A stretch of DNA of 64,000 nucleotides, from positions 6,547,746-6,611,745 of the forward strand of contig CM055098.1 in assembly GCA_029204225.1 (NCBI GenBank). Reading direction: 5' to 3'. Each line of letters starts with the position of its first letter. Position 1 is the stretch's first letter. The stretch comes from Diphasiastrum complanatum (Eukaryota > Streptophyta > Lycopodiopsida > Lycopodiales > Lycopodiaceae). The translations under genes and the position numbers were made by a program. Under the pieces are notes generated by a model. The model had not been told where the DNA came from. It ran no database searches and was given only the letters and a program-made list of their open reading frames with translations. Positions 10,807-21,860 of the stretch are shown one piece after another.

Positions 10807-11826
10807 CATAAAATATTCAAGTAACAAATGCGAGTTTCCCGAGCAACCTTTGAGTTCATTTGTTCTCGAGTGGCACGTGTGATGTCCAAGACTGACACCG
10901 GTATAAGAAACTGTGTTTCATTAGAGACGAGGGTGTGTGTTGCACTATGTAGGTTGGCCACTGGCAACTCCTTACAAACAATCTCTGATACTTTTGGAAT
11001 TGGTGTGTTGACATGTCACGAAATTGTGTCAAATTTTACTAGGGCAATTAGAATGTCTTTGCATTCCATGTGCATACGATGGCCATCAGCTGCAAGAATG
11101 AAACAATTTGCATTGCAGTTCGAGCAAATCAAAGGTATCCCTTATGTGGTGGGGGCTATAGATTGAAGCCACATTCCCATCATTGCTCCAACACAACAAG
11201 CGCAAGATTACTTCAATAGAAAGGGTTTTCACTCCATTTTATTGCAAGTGGTGGTAAATGCAAATTGTGTTATTTGGGATTACGATGTGGGGTGGTGGGT
11301 AGTATGCACAACTGGAGTTTGTTTCAACAATCAAAACTAGGACAGAGGTGTATTGCTGGATTGCTAGGCAAATATTGTTTGGTAGGAGATGCAGCATACC
11401 CTCCACGAGCATGGATGCTTAGTCCATTCAAAGGCCACAAAGATGGTTTGACCAATGCCGAATATCAATGGAATTATGCCCAATCCAGCACACGGATGGC
11501 GGTGGACGTGCTTTTGGTATTTTGAAGTCTCGTTGAAGGATCCTGCTAAAACGAATTGACATGAGACTTCGGTTTATCCCTGATGTGGTGGTTGTCTTGT
11601 GCTTCACAATCTTTGCATTGTTCACAAAGATAGTTTTGATGAATCTTGGATACGAGAGGCAGAGATAGATTTGAATACCGTGAGTAAAGCCAAAGCAAAT
11701 GGCGGTACTATGGAGCATGAAACCACCAGAGCATGCCTTGACACGTTACATGAAGTTGAAGGTTTGCTTGCAACAGATGATGAGTTAATTGCGCGTTATG
11801 TAGACAATCACCACACGAGCATTTAA
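10807..11826 (+). pseudogene. PIF/Harbinger DDE transposase, broken
   Basis: The frame with the ATG at 10828 reads MRVSRATFEFICSRVARV, the helical region just before the HARBI1/ALP1-type catalytic domain. It then gives GIPYVVGAID followed by a TGA (11164-11166) and SHIPIIAP, corresponding to the first catalytic Asp region. A frameshift near 11290 leads to VVGSMHNWSLF, where the family has GSxHD, so the second Asp is replaced by Asn. GDAAYPPRAWMLSPF and NYAQSS follow, then another stop at about 11525. A third frame gives MLHNLCIVHKDSFDESW, the usual C-terminal LHN motif. An in-frame TAA lies at 10822-10824. The gene is dead: at least two stops, two frame changes and a lost catalytic residue. 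In life it would cut the element's ends and insert it at TWA. Confidence 0.8.
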
Positions 11827-13070
11827 GGACAAGACTTTTATGACAATACTTGTATTCATGATAACAACCCAACCACAGTTTATGGTAGGCCAATCATTGA
11901 AGGAGTAAAATTGAGAGACCGTTTGGTGAAAGCATTGTTTTCATGTCAAACAATGTCATGTGACCATAGTGAATGTTCGAATGCCTATGAAGCAACAAAT
12001 GGTTGACGGATGCATGATAGGTAACTATAGTCTCTACCTTCAACATGTTGCGTTTATTTTGTTTATTGTGTGTTGGAAAATAGTATCTCATTATTGCAGA
12101 ACATTGTAGGTTGTCAAACATTGCACTCATGTTCTTGTGGAATTTGCTTGGTTTTACAGTTTCCAGCAACAAATTGTCGTGTAATGGATCATGGCACCAG
12201 TATTGCATGTTTTGTAAGTTTGTTTTTATGCTCATGATATCGTTGTGGTCCATAGGGGGATTGTATTTGAATCTTTGTTTGACCAGAACTACTAATGTTG
12301 TCCAAGTGAACACTGTTTGTTTTTTGAGCGTGGCATTTTGTCATTTGTAATTCGCAATTGCAAATTTGTAATGTCTTTATTTGGTATGTTCACAGATGGA
12401 GTTTTTCTACTGCTGTTATTGAACGCTGGAATGGTTGGCTACTCTTGTGACTGTTTAACCCCATCACCCTAAACCGCTACGGATTTATCGAACTCATTAA
12501 TGAAGACACTTCGGACTTCATGTGTTGTTTTTAGGATAGCAAACGTAGAAGACAATTTGAGCATTGAAGCTGTATGTAAAGAAGTTGGCATTGTTGTCTG
12601 TGATGAGCTCCAGATATCTTCAGATAGTATGGTGTTGCTACTATTTTGTCCGTGCACTTGGACGTGGACTAAAGTTTTAGGCAATGAATTCAGATTTTTC
12701 ATGTAATGTATGTGCACATAACATGATGCAATACATGCATCATTGAGTTAATGCATCCTTTTTTCACCAATGTTTGTTCAGAATGTTGCTTTCTTTGTTG
12801 AAGACGTTGCCCTTTTGCAGAATGAGTCATTGCCAATTCACAAAATTCTATACAATACTGCAAACTTAAAACACTTATTGCTATCTTTACAAAATGCCAC
12901 AAAGACGGTATGATTTCCAATCAGAAGACAATTTTCTTGGGTCAAATTCACCTTGTTTAAGTATTTGGATGCAATGCAGCATTTCTGCAAGTGAAAAAAT
13001 ATAAAAAAAAATTCACAATCACAAGCGAGGACTGATATTGGATAGACAGAAGATTTGATTAACACAGGTT
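11827..13070. other. Harbinger right arm, no gene recognised
   Basis: About 1.2 kb of AT-rich sequence with only short, overlapping frames. Nothing matches a family I know. Confidence 0.4.
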
Positions 13071-13074
13071 GTAT

Positions 13075-13563
13075 CGTCTCGTACATTATCATCTTTAAAG
13101 ACATGTGCCAGTTTGTTCTCCTTCGAAGAAATCTGCATTCCTGCAGGAGCAACGGTCTCTGCCGTGTAAACATAAGTGGGGTCTCCTACATTGATCACAG
13201 TCCTGGAAAGTGTTGCGGTGAAAAAGGAGGATGAGGATTGATCAAAAACAGCAGAGAAGGATGGGTAAAGCAGAAAGGTTTTCTTTGTGCAAGAAAAAGA
13301 TTTTCATGTGATCAATCTGATCGCCTTAACTGAGTAATTCAAGCCATAATAAAAAGCCAATGTAGTCATCTTTGTACTTCATAAATTAAACCAGGATCAA
13401 GAGCTTTCTCCGGATACACTTCCCCTGTTCCGTAATTGAAAGGACTAGACAAATTGCATGTTGATTCATACAAAATTGACAGGGGCTGTGTTGTCAGAAT
13501 AGAGGCGGATGTCCTGAGAGCAGACTTGATGGCTGCAGGGCTCCATTTTGGGTGTGTCTGCAA
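13075..13563 (-). pseudogene. captured subtilisin-like protease (subtilase) fragment
   Basis: Reading the minus strand, TTTTGCAG precedes HPKWSPAAIKSALRTSA, the helix after the catalytic-Ser region of plant subtilases (SBT). Then come SPFNYGTGEVYPEKALDPGLIYE and, after a frame change, DDYIGFLLWL. Another shift gives LNYSVKAIRLIT. Next is LLYPSFSAVFDQ with SRTVINVGDPTYVYTAE and VAPAGMQISSKEN, which is the Fn3-like C-terminal domain. So the order is that of a real subtilase C-terminal half, but the frame changes at least three times and the catalytic Asp, His and Ser are absent. It lies inside the Harbinger inverted repeats, antisense to the transposase, which suggests gene capture by the transposon. 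Confidence 0.75.
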
Positions 13564-13587
13564 AATGCCGTTGCATGTCCCTGTTTC

Positions 13588-13690
13588 TGTGTGTATGTGT
13601 GAGTGTGTGTGCGCCCCTCCCCCCCTTTTCTCTCTCTCTCTCGCGCGCGCGCCCGTGTGCAGACCTGTTACGAACTCTTTCTCTCTATCT
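13588..13690. repeat. GT/CT/CG low-complexity tract
   Basis: Runs of GTGT, a C run, CTCTCT and CGCGCG lie next to each other between the subtilase fragment and the right Harbinger end. Probably slippage-prone simple sequence. Confidence 0.7.
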
Positions 13691-13887
13691 CCATTTCCAT
13701 GGCCAGGTGAATATGTCTCTCAATTTCCGCGGCAGGTGAATATGTCGTTGCTTTGTGAAGGTGGCCCCACAAACCTCGAGGATCTTGCATTTTCACGCAG
13801 GTGTGTGAAAACGGGCCAAACCGTTCCATGAGGACCATGGCCAGAACGAGGGGTAAGTGGCCTGGTCCCCGCATTCGGCCAGGTCCC

Positions 13888-13918
13888 TTGTGTGAAAACA
13901 CCCTAACCAAGGTTCCTC
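13888..13918 (-). repeat. right terminal inverted repeat of the Harbinger element (with palindromic flank)
   Basis: TGTGTGAAAACACCC ends at 13903, TAA follows at 13904-13906, and AAGGTTCCTC at 13909-13918 mirrors the left flank at the same distance. Confidence 0.7.
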
Positions 13919-14639
13919 TGCTCATTTTATTTATTATAAGTTTGATCATAACAATCTTACAAATCTTTAAGGCTCCTTTGATGAAATCTATTCTCAGAAA
14001 ATTGTTTTGTTATGCATATTGTACAAAAACTTTTTTGGGAGGTCATGGTGATCTTCAAAGGTCTTCGTTGCTATAGGTAGCATCCACATGAATGATTAGA
14101 CCTTAGATTGGCACATTTACATATTGGGGAACGATCTTTTTAGTGACTTACAGCCTCACCATAATTGAATGTCCTTTGAACCTGGTGCAAAGGTCACTAA
14201 ATATAGCGTAAATAATGGTGAGGGAGAGCCCTTTTTGTGGCTGAATTTTTCTTACAAGTTCCCCTTACGCATCTTCATGAGACATATTCTCTTTTGTCTA
14301 ATTTCTTTACAGGCACTGATCCCATAGCTGGCTACTTGGGTTAGTCGAGTAGCCACACGTAGGGAAATTAGCTTGTACATTATATTTTTGATGACATTTG
14401 CTATACTCAAGGGCCTGTCCTGGGTTTGTCAGTATTTTAGCCCATGTTGGGCCTATTAGTTAGACATGTGCCTACTTTAGTGTGTTGCCATTTGTCAAGC
14501 CCATGCATGTTGGGGCTTTTGGTATATGTATAGTTTTTTTAGTAATACAATTAACTTTTGTCATGCCATCTTTGAGAGCTTGTGAGGAGTGGCTATGGTG
14601 ATTAATTGATGTGATTTGTATACTACACTAGATTCTATT
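13919..14639. other. unassigned sequence, possibly old LTR
   Basis: No gene seen. The stretch near 14400-14560 has the look of an LTR promoter and leader, but no matching partner or clear ends can be shown. Confidence 0.3.
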
Positions 14640-15690
14640 GAAATTGTAACTCTAACTCCATTTTTAAATTGATACATGATGAGCTATGTGGCCCTTTGAG
14701 TAGTCTCTCTCCAGGTTCTGCACTATATTTTATCATTTTTATCGATGACTATTCAAGATTCACCAAGACAATGTTCATCAAGAACAAGTCTGGGGCATTC
14801 AACTACTTGAAATAATTTAAGCTGTTTGTTGAGACATAGACTGGTAAAAAATTCAAGACCCTACACATAGATTGTGGGAGAGAATACATGTCAAACAAAA
14901 TGTTTGACTATTTATCTTTGTGCGCCATACATCATCAGTTCACCACTAGCTACATGTCACAACAGAATGGAATAGCCAAGAGGAAGAACCAAACATTAGT
15001 AGATGCAATGCGAGCAATGCTCTCAAACACTCAGATACACAGAAATTTTTGTGTTGAAGCAGTTTCTACAGCTTGTTATCTGCAAAATTATTTGAGCACA
15101 AAAGTAGTCAACTCGAAGACTCCTTTTGATGCCTACTATGGCTACAAGTCGAGTCTGAAGCATATGCGAGTGTTTCATTGTCTATGCTATGTGCAGCTTC
15201 CCTAAATTGAGAAAGAAACTCGATCTTGTCAGCTACATGATTATCTTTATCGGGTACTCAACCTCACACAAAGCCTATCAAATCTATGATGTCGAATCAG
15301 GTCGAGATGTCGGGTTCTTTGAAGACAAATTCGAAGACTTTAAGCAGAAGCAACCAACCCGAGTCGCACAACAAGGAGCAAGGAGAGGCCTCTACTCAGC
15401 AATCGACGATTGTTTGAAAGCTTGCAAGAATTCGACAAGAGCCTGCTTGATATATCTCATCAAGCACTCATCAATCATGATGAATCTACCTCAGTTGTAG
15501 AAGCATTGTCGAAGTCGGATGTAGATGACTAGCTTAGTGCCATGAATGTTGAGTACAGTTTCCTAATGAAGAACAAGACCTGATGTCTTGTCGACCCTCC
15601 TTCGAATGCGAAGATCATCTACACAAAGTGGATCTTCAAAACCAAACAGTTTGGTAGCCAAATAAAAAGCTCGACTAGTTGTCAAAGGCT
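14640..15690 (+). pseudogene. copia integrase to RT N-terminus, decayed
   Basis: Broken frames read FIDDYSRFTKTMFIK, then CGREYMSNKMFDYL, then SQQNGIAKRKNQTLVDAMRAML. These are the DDE integrase core of a Ty1/copia element of a lineage different from elements 1-3, and AKRKN replaces the usual AERKN, so the catalytic Glu is lost. After a stop near 15202 a shifted frame gives the integrase C-terminus (IGYSTSHKAYQIYD). Then come fragments of the RT N-terminus (AMNVEYSFLMKNKT, PPSNAKIIYTKWIFKTK). Several stops and shifts are present. Protease and gag are not seen upstream. Confidence 0.75.
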
Positions 15691-15799
15691 AGTTGCTGTT
15701 CTTTTGACACTTCTTGTATTGTGCAACGACTTAATCAATGACCCCATCAGCCACGATCTCCTCCAGATGGCACAATGACTCCACGCCATGTTCTTTGTA

Positions 15800-16319
15800 C
15801 GCTCATCTGCACAAATGTAAATTGTATGTAGATGACTATTGTAATGTAATTAGTAAGTGTTTAATGAGATAGACACTATAGATGCTTTCATGTGTCGATT
15901 CTTTCTTCAAATTAATTGTCAATAATAAGCTCATAGCTTTTATAGAACAGAGTTAGCTTCTTGAGCACGCCATTTTGCCCGCTATTGTCTTGTGCTCATA
16001 GCATCAAACTAACGTGTATTTCTACAGACTTATCTAAATCAATCATTGTCTTTTATTGTGTTTAGAGTTCTTGTCAGAATTGTATGTTTAAGCTACTTCA
16101 TCTTCATGTCTGACTTTCTTATTGCTTTGTCTGATTGTTTGCTCTTCCACTTCCACAAACAAGCGCACAATTAAGCTCTTATTTACTTTTGTGTTCGCCT
16201 ACTATAGTAGTAGTGCATGCACCAAGGGAATTAGTTGACCATTGCCTCTGCGCAATAGTAGGATCGTTCCACTTCGATTGTTCGACCGGTCCGATCTTTC
16301 GAGGCCCATTTCTCCAGCA
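15800..16319 (+). repeat. 5' LTR of a copia (left end approximate)
   Basis: The right edge is fixed by the PBS at 16320. The sequence ends CTCCAGCA. The left edge is not visible because no second copy remains in the window. Confidence 0.5.
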
Positions 16320-16331
16320 TGGTATCAAAGC
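16320..16331 (+). promoter_or_regulatory. PBS of a truncated copia
   Basis: TGGTATCAAAGC differs from the canonical initiator tRNA-Met complement at one base and is followed about 200 bp later by a gag start. Confidence 0.75.
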
Positions 16332-16528
16332 ATATTTGATTCCTAATTTGATACTCACATCGTATTAGAAGCGATTTTATCTCAGAGTTATTTTTATAGC
16401 CTCATAAGCTTCTCACAAACTTGATTCTAGTAGTCGATAGAATAATTGTTTTCTTGTTTTGTAAGTTGCATTAGATTTTCAATCTTAAGTCACTGATAGT
16501 TATCAGTATCACTTAAACTAACTTGTAC

Positions 16529-16754
16529 ATGGATTTCCAAAAGAAAGCCAATCCCATCGTGGACAAGCTCGATGGAGCCAATTATCATCTATGGAAATTT
16601 AAGATAAAAACTGTGCTGATGGCTAAGGAGTTGTATGATGTTGTCACTGGTGCAGAGGCAAGACCCGAAGCCGAAGACGTTGTAATCTCCCGATGGAAGC
16701 TGAAGGATGAAAAGGCTTTCGTGCTAATCATCCTCAACATATCAGACACATAAA
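16529..16754 (+). pseudogene. copia gag N-terminus, truncated
   Basis: The ATG at 16529 opens MDFQKKANPIVDKLDGANYHLWKFKIKTVL, a typical copia gag start in which the LDGxNYxxW motif is clear. After about 74 codons the frame ends at a TAA where another element's LTR remnant begins (about 16756). The gag belongs to a lineage distinct from elements 1-3. Its pol could be the fragment at 20115-21860, but I cannot prove it. Confidence 0.75.
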
Positions 16755-16755
16755 T

Positions 16756-16910
16756 ATATTTCATGTTTGATCAAGATCTTATTGAGTTTACATCACTTTT
16801 GTGTAGTTGATGTTAGATTTCTACATTGTCAATGGTGGTAGATGTGTTGACATTCATAACCAAAGATTAAAGGGACCTAATTGGATCTTAGTGATTTATA
16901 TTTTTTCACA
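16756..16910 (+). repeat. LTR 3' remnant
   Basis: About 155 bp resembling the last part of the family B LTR, ending TTTTTCACA right before the PBS TGGTATCAGAGC (16911-16922). Confidence 0.75.
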
Positions 16911-16922
16911 TGGTATCAGAGC
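16911..16922 (+). promoter_or_regulatory. PBS (initiator tRNA-Met)
   Basis: Canonical TGGTATCAGAGC directly after the LTR remnant. Confidence 0.85.
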
Positions 16923-17463
16923 TATTGTTGCAGGTTATTGAAGGATCAGCCATCTTTAGCAAGGATTTGGAGGAGTTACCAATTCTGAAACATGCTAGAT
17001 TGTTTTCTACTAAAAATTCAAGCATTTTTCATGTGTTTTTTTGTAAATCAAAACTCAATATAGGGTTATGAACTTGAAGTAGGCCGATTTCACACTTGAC
17101 TTACTGGATTTGGATGACTTTAATTGAATCAAGAAGCTCTCATTGAAGACTAGAAGATTGCGGCATTTGCATATAGAATTTGGATGATTCAATTTTTTGT
17201 ACTTTTGTCAAAACCCTAAGTTTGTTTGGATCTCTTGCTTTTGAGATTTCTAGACTTTTTAAGTTTAGAAAGTACAAAAGTTCATGATATTGTAAGTTGA
17301 TCATGTGTCGATCAAATATCTTCCATTCTATGTGTTGATTTTGCTAAAGAGATTTGTGAGGTTCCATATCTTTGTGTGATTTCTTTTTTAGTGTACTTTT
17401 GTCATTCAAAAGAGTGCTTTGTGCCTTTAAATAGGTTGAAAGAGAAGATCAGGTCATTGCAAC

Positions 17464-18950
17464 ATGGCCAAAAGTTGAGGCTTTATGTTGGAAAGCAATG
17501 AAAGGCTTACCTCAAGCAACTATTCTACTTGGAAGGTGAGAACGGAGTCTCTCCTTTAGATGAATGAGTTGTTGGACATTGTTGTAGGAGTGGAACAAAG
17601 GCCCTTGGCACAAAAAGATCAAATGAGATATGACAAGAGAGCTAAAAGAGCTCTACGCATGATAAAGATGAATGTTACCAATGAGCTTCTTAATGAAGTT
17701 GGTAAGTGCACATCATGTTTTGAGGCTTGGGAAGCTTTGAAAAATCTTTGTGAATACAAGTCTACATCAAGGGTATTTACCCTTAGAAGGAAAAATTTTC
17801 AATCTTTGCAAAAGAAGGAAGAGAGTGCTCATGTTTTTGTGTTGAGAGTTAAAGCATTTAATGATGATCTAGCATGCATTGATGAGAGCATTAAGGAGGA
17901 AGAACTTGTGCAAGTTATACTTATTGGATTACTTGATGATCATGCTAACCTTGTTCAAAGCTTTGCTATTCAAAGAACCTTGCCAAGAATTGTGGATTTG
18001 CAAGAGATTTTGGTGAATGAGGAATATAGGTTTCAAGCAAGAGGTGGATCTACATCAACATCTCAATATGAAGAGGAGGCCATGTTTATCAAAGGCAAAT
18101 TCAAGGGCACATGTAAAATCAAATGATCTAAAGGGAAAGATCAAGGTGAGACTTCTTCTTTTGGCAAAAAGAAAGATAGATCCAAGTAAAATGATTTTAT
18201 TGTGGCATCAAAGGGCATTTTTCTAATGAATGTTTGAAGAAGCAAAGAGATGAAGGTAGCAAGCAAATCAAATTTACTACTAATGATGAGGATCTAGGTG
18301 GTTGTGATTCTCTTTTGATGTTTTCTTCAAGTCCAATATCAAGTGAAGGTGACAAAGATTCATGGTGGATTGATAGTGGAGCTAGTTCACACATGCCTAG
18401 TCACAAGGAGTTCTTTATTTCTTTGGTCAGTTATGATGGAGCTCACACATGACTAGTCACAAGGAGTTCTTTACTTCTTTGGTCAGTTATGACGGAGCCA
18501 AGAAAGTGATTCACATGGCCAATGGTAGTGAGTGTGTGATTGAAGGTATTGGTTCAATTCCTATTTGCCTTTCTACTAATAGGAAAGCAAAACTTGATGG
18601 TGTTCTTTACATTCCTTCACTTTCAATGAATTTGCTAAGTGTTGGTCAAATGATAGTGGCCAAATGATAGAGAAAGGATACATGGTAAAGTTTGGTGGTG
18701 ATGCTTGTTTCATTACAAAGGAAGAAATCGTGGTTGCTAGGGGCAATAGACAAGGTACAATTTTCAAGCTTTATGCTTTTGTTATGGCAAAAAAAAAGGA
18801 TGGAATGGAAAAGAGATTGGTCCCAACTTTCCAAAGTTCTCTTTTAGCATCAATACGATTGGTGGATCTTATGCAAAGTCTAACAAGCTTCCTTATGTTA
18901 GATCTAGGTCAAGATCTAATATGCTTTTTGGAGATGTTCATCTTTGTGCT
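17464..18950 (+). pseudogene. family B-like gag-protease-integrase remnant
   Basis: The ATG at 17464 is followed by a TGA (17476) and a TAG (17557-17559) within the otherwise familiar LESNERLTSSNYSTWKV start. An open stretch 17560-18126 carries the gag capsid (KRALRMIKMNVTNELLNEVG, STSRVFTLRRKN). The zinc knuckle is off frame. The protease DSWWIDSGASSH is present but is interrupted by a 56-bp tandem duplication (18388-18443, 18444-18499). The protease end reads LYIPSLSMNLLSVGQM. The integrase zinc finger is degraded, with only a KLPYVRSRSRS-like remnant near 18880-18925. Clearly non-functional. Confidence 0.8.
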
Positions 18951-20114
18951 AACTTGGCTAGATATGAAAATAATGATGGTTCTTCATGGCAAGTGCAAAC
19001 ATGCAAAAGGTAAGGGAAGAGCTAACTTCATCAATGAAGGTGATGAAGGTTCTTCCTTAGAAATGGTTGTTTCTAATGATTTCTTTGATCATATGAAAGA
19101 AAATGTTGCTAGGTGCATGCATGAAGGAGGTGGTTCTTCTACATTTCTTTGTTATGATTCCAAGAAAGTCATTTGTGCAACAAGTAATGTCTTCACAAGT
19201 AGATCAAATGGTTCTATCATGAGACTTTGTGAGGGAGATAGTAACAAGTCAAGAAGAAGAGAAGTATGTGAAGTATTCAAAGTAGGAGGTACTTTGAATG
19301 ATGTCATTGTGAATGATAGTGAGGAAGAATCATCATTATATGAGTCATTACCTAAATCATTGAGTAGAAGTTCTTGTTTGAAAAAATAGAGTTTTTCAAT
19401 CATCCTTATGTTGAAGGTACTAATGATTTTCTTCATGGCTTCTAATGTTTTAGAGGTTTCTACTTCTTATGATTCAACCATTAAGAGAGACACTTGTGAA
19501 GAAAAGGGCAATGGAAGATTGGTTCTTGGGAAGGTCCAAGGCATGGATCTCACATCTCTTCATCAACTCAAAAGATTCTATGATTATGAATTGATCACTC
19601 ATGATCAAGATGGCAAAAAGTTGGTTGGAGAAGACTACATGGAGCAAATCGAGAGGCAATTTCTTCAAGGCAAGGGAGATCTCATTGGTGAGCTTTTTGA
19701 GGTTTGTTATGGACTCAAGAGAGTTGGATTTGTTAGGTTTGATACTCATCTTCACTTACTCTACTTCATGTTGGATAGGACTTTTGGAATCTATCTTTTG
19801 CTTTATGATGGTGGCATTGTTTTTACTAACCTTCCACAAAGAAGGTGGTTGGATATAGATCATATGTTTGAGAGGGATTATTTCCGGAGGTTTAGGTCTA
19901 AATATATTCATATCTTTGATGTTCAAGAGGAAGATCAAGAGGTTGGTCTCAAAGGGTTTCAACAACAAAAAGCTAGTCAAGAGCATCAAAGGAGAGCCAT
20001 TTGGCAAAGATCTTTTGGATCTGTTTTTGCATGTGTTTGAAGACTTAAGTAAGGTTAAAAGAGCAGCAAAGAAGTGTTGTTAAAGTTTACTTTACTTCTT
20101 ATGTCTCATGTTTG
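18950..20114 (+). other. non-copia passenger module, copy 1
   Basis: After the integrase remnant the sequence no longer matches copia. Two long frames lie here: the tail of one ending at 19389 and a 210-codon frame at 19408-20040. The last 200 bp (about 19915-20114) are clearly related to 48900-49118 inside another copia. Both copies share the peptide pattern LVKSIKGE...DLFL...ED.SKVKRAA.KCC. Origin unknown. Confidence 0.6.
19408..20040 (+). CDS. hypothetical protein in the passenger module
   Basis: A 210-codon open frame that I do not recognise. It is rich in aromatic and acidic residues (for example FYDYELITHDQDGKKLVGED and HMFERDYFRRFRSKYIHIF), with no signal peptide or clear membrane segment. 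Neighbouring sequence is copia on both sides, but none of the copia domains is represented. Its final 40 codons overlap the segment shared with 48900-49118, where a different frame is the one conserved. That suggests the real coding frame shifts near 19930, and that this ORF is either decayed or open by chance. It could be a transduced host gene or an extra ORF of a copia lineage. Confidence 0.35.
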   Translation: MLKVLMIFFMASNVLEVSTSYDSTIKRDTCEEKGNGRLVLGKVQGMDLTSLHQLKRFYDYELITHDQDGKKLVGEDYMEQIERQFLQGKGDLIGELFEVCYGLKRVGFVRFDTHLHLLYFMLDRTFGIYLLLYDGGIVFTNLPQRRWLDIDHMFERDYFRRFRSKYIHIFDVQEEDQEVGLKGFQQQKASQEHQRRAIWQRSFGSVFACV

Positions 20115-21860
20115 AGAGCAGAACGATGGCCAACGATGATCCTATCAGTTATGAAGTTCTTAACAGACAGTACTATGATCTGCCAATTATGACAGAGGGA
20201 GCAGAGGATGAACACGAAGACGAAGATGTTCGAGTCGCTTCACATTCGAGTGATGAATCAGACGAAAAAAGTTTTGAGAGGCAACCTACTGCTACAGTAT
20301 CTGTAAACCGAAATGGTTCTGGACCTAGCAGAGCAGACAAAGACAAAGGCATTGTAGTTCTAGGAGAATCTCCTAGAAGGTTGACAAGACAATGAAAAGT
20401 GCCAGCAAGATATGTACCAAGCAGCTCAACTTCTACATCAAAAGAGTTCTGTGAATTCAATGACGAACCACAGACATTTGAGGAGGCAATTGAATGTCCA
20501 GAGAAGGACAAATGGATCCAAGCCATGAATGAGGAGATGGAATCCATGAGAAAGAACCAGGTATGGACATGGCAGCCATTACCAGATAAGCGAAAGGTTG
20601 TAAAATGCAAATGGGTATACAAGCTAAAGTATGGACAGGATGGAGATGTCTCAGAGTATAAGGCAAGACTTGTAGTGAAGGGATTCTCTCAGAGATATGG
20701 TATTGATTATTCTGAGACCTTCTCTCCTGTCGTGAAACATTCGTCCCTACGTATACTATTTGCATATGCAGCTGCTAATGATCTCAGGATTCACATTGTG
20801 GACGAGAAGATAGCCTTCTTGCACGGTGAGCTAGACGAAGAGGTCTCCATGGATCAACCCCCAGACCCCCAGACGATGTCTGCATGCAAAATGCATAGCA
20901 ATATCTATGGTATGAAGCAGCCAATGCGACAATGGTGCAAAAAGAAAGATCAAGCCCTAAAATCCTTAGGATTCAAGCCACTAATGGCTGATTCCAATGT
21001 CTATTGTGAGAATTACACATGGCAAGATCATCATTGTAGTTGTGTATGTGGATGACACTCTGATACTCTGCAAGAGTGAGAAGCTTATTGCTGAAGTGAA
21101 GAATGATATCTTGAAACATTTCAAGATTGTAAATCTGGGAGAAGCCATGTGTTACCTTGGCTTACAGATTGACATGGACTATGAGGGAGGTAAACTGTAC
21201 CTTCATCAGTCCAGATATACCCAAAAAATCCTAGAAGATTTTGGGATGCTGAATTGCAAAGCCAATGCTTGCAGGAACAGTACTGACGAACGAAAATTGT
21301 TTGAGGACTGAAGAAGAAAGGGAATTGATGCAGCTTACACCATATAGAAAGCTGATCGGATCATTGATATACCTTGCAGATAACACACATCCTAACATTG
21401 CTTATGCAGTATTTAGGATGAGCCAATTCTATACAAATCCAGACTTGACTCATTGGAAGATTGCAAAACGAATTTTGCAATATCTTCAATTAACAAAAGA
21501 TTTTGGTTTGTGTTATTGTCGATAATTTGGCTCAAATTGTTCCTTGATGAACTGGGCGAAACGAGGAATGAACCTCTGGTTTTGCAGATGGACAACACAT
21601 CTGCAATACATCTGACAAAAGACCCTGTGTTTCACTCAAGGACAAAACACATTGCGATCAAGTACCACTTGATAAGGGATCTGATCGGGAAGAAGATGTT
21701 GCAGAATACTTTCATTGGAATGAAGGAGATGGTAGCTGACATTTTCACAAAGGCCTTAGACAAAGGTCTGTTTGAGAAACAGAGGAACAGCCTTGGGGTC
21801 GTCAAGCTATCATCCTTTGAGAGATTCTATTGCCAAAGTCTTGCTAGCCCTCCACTCTGA
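20115..21860 (+). pseudogene. copia pol 3' part (RT-RNase H), decayed
   Basis: The linker is rich in Asp, Glu and Ser. RT follows: EEAIECPEKDKWIQAMNEEM, KWVYKLKYGQDG, YKARLVVKGFSQRYGIDYSE, then a shift after the LKQ-type region and VVVYVDDTLILC (about 21035-21070), so the YVDD box is kept. LGLQIDMDYEGGKLYLHQSRYT and LIGSLIYLADNTHPNIAYAV follow in shifted frames. RNase H has lost a large central piece: the frame passes from TKDFGLCY directly to WLKLFLDELG near 21525. It then ends with VLQMDNTSAIHLTKDPVFHS and ADIFTKALDKG. One stop (TGA, about 20394) and at least two shifts. The lineage is not that of elements 1-3. Confidence 0.8.

Larger units (their letters stand above)
788..13903 (+). mobile_element. 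PIF/Harbinger DNA transposon, decayed, with nested copia
   Basis: The element is bounded by inverted termini GGGTGTTTTCACACA, with TAA at 785-787 and at 13904-13906. TAA fits the 3-bp TWA target duplication known for PIF/Harbinger. Inside are the two genes expected of the superfamily: a MYB/SANT-like ORF1 (2874-3789) and a DDE transposase (10807-11826). A 6.2-kb copia element (4576-10801) is inserted between them, so the element was about 6.9 kb before that. A captured subtilase fragment lies near the right end on the minus strand. Both transposon genes carry stops and frameshifts, so the copy is not autonomous. The boundary call is good but not certain, because the inverted repeat continues 10 bp beyond the presumed TSD. 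Confidence 0.65.
16756..20114 (+). mobile_element. truncated copia (family B-like) with passenger module
   Basis: A partial LTR 3' end (16756-16910) is followed by PBS, leader, gag, protease and a scrap of integrase, then by about 1.16 kb of non-copia sequence ending near 20114. RT, RNase H and the 3' LTR are absent. The LTR remnant and gag resemble the element at 45066-51054, only more diverged. Confidence 0.75.
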
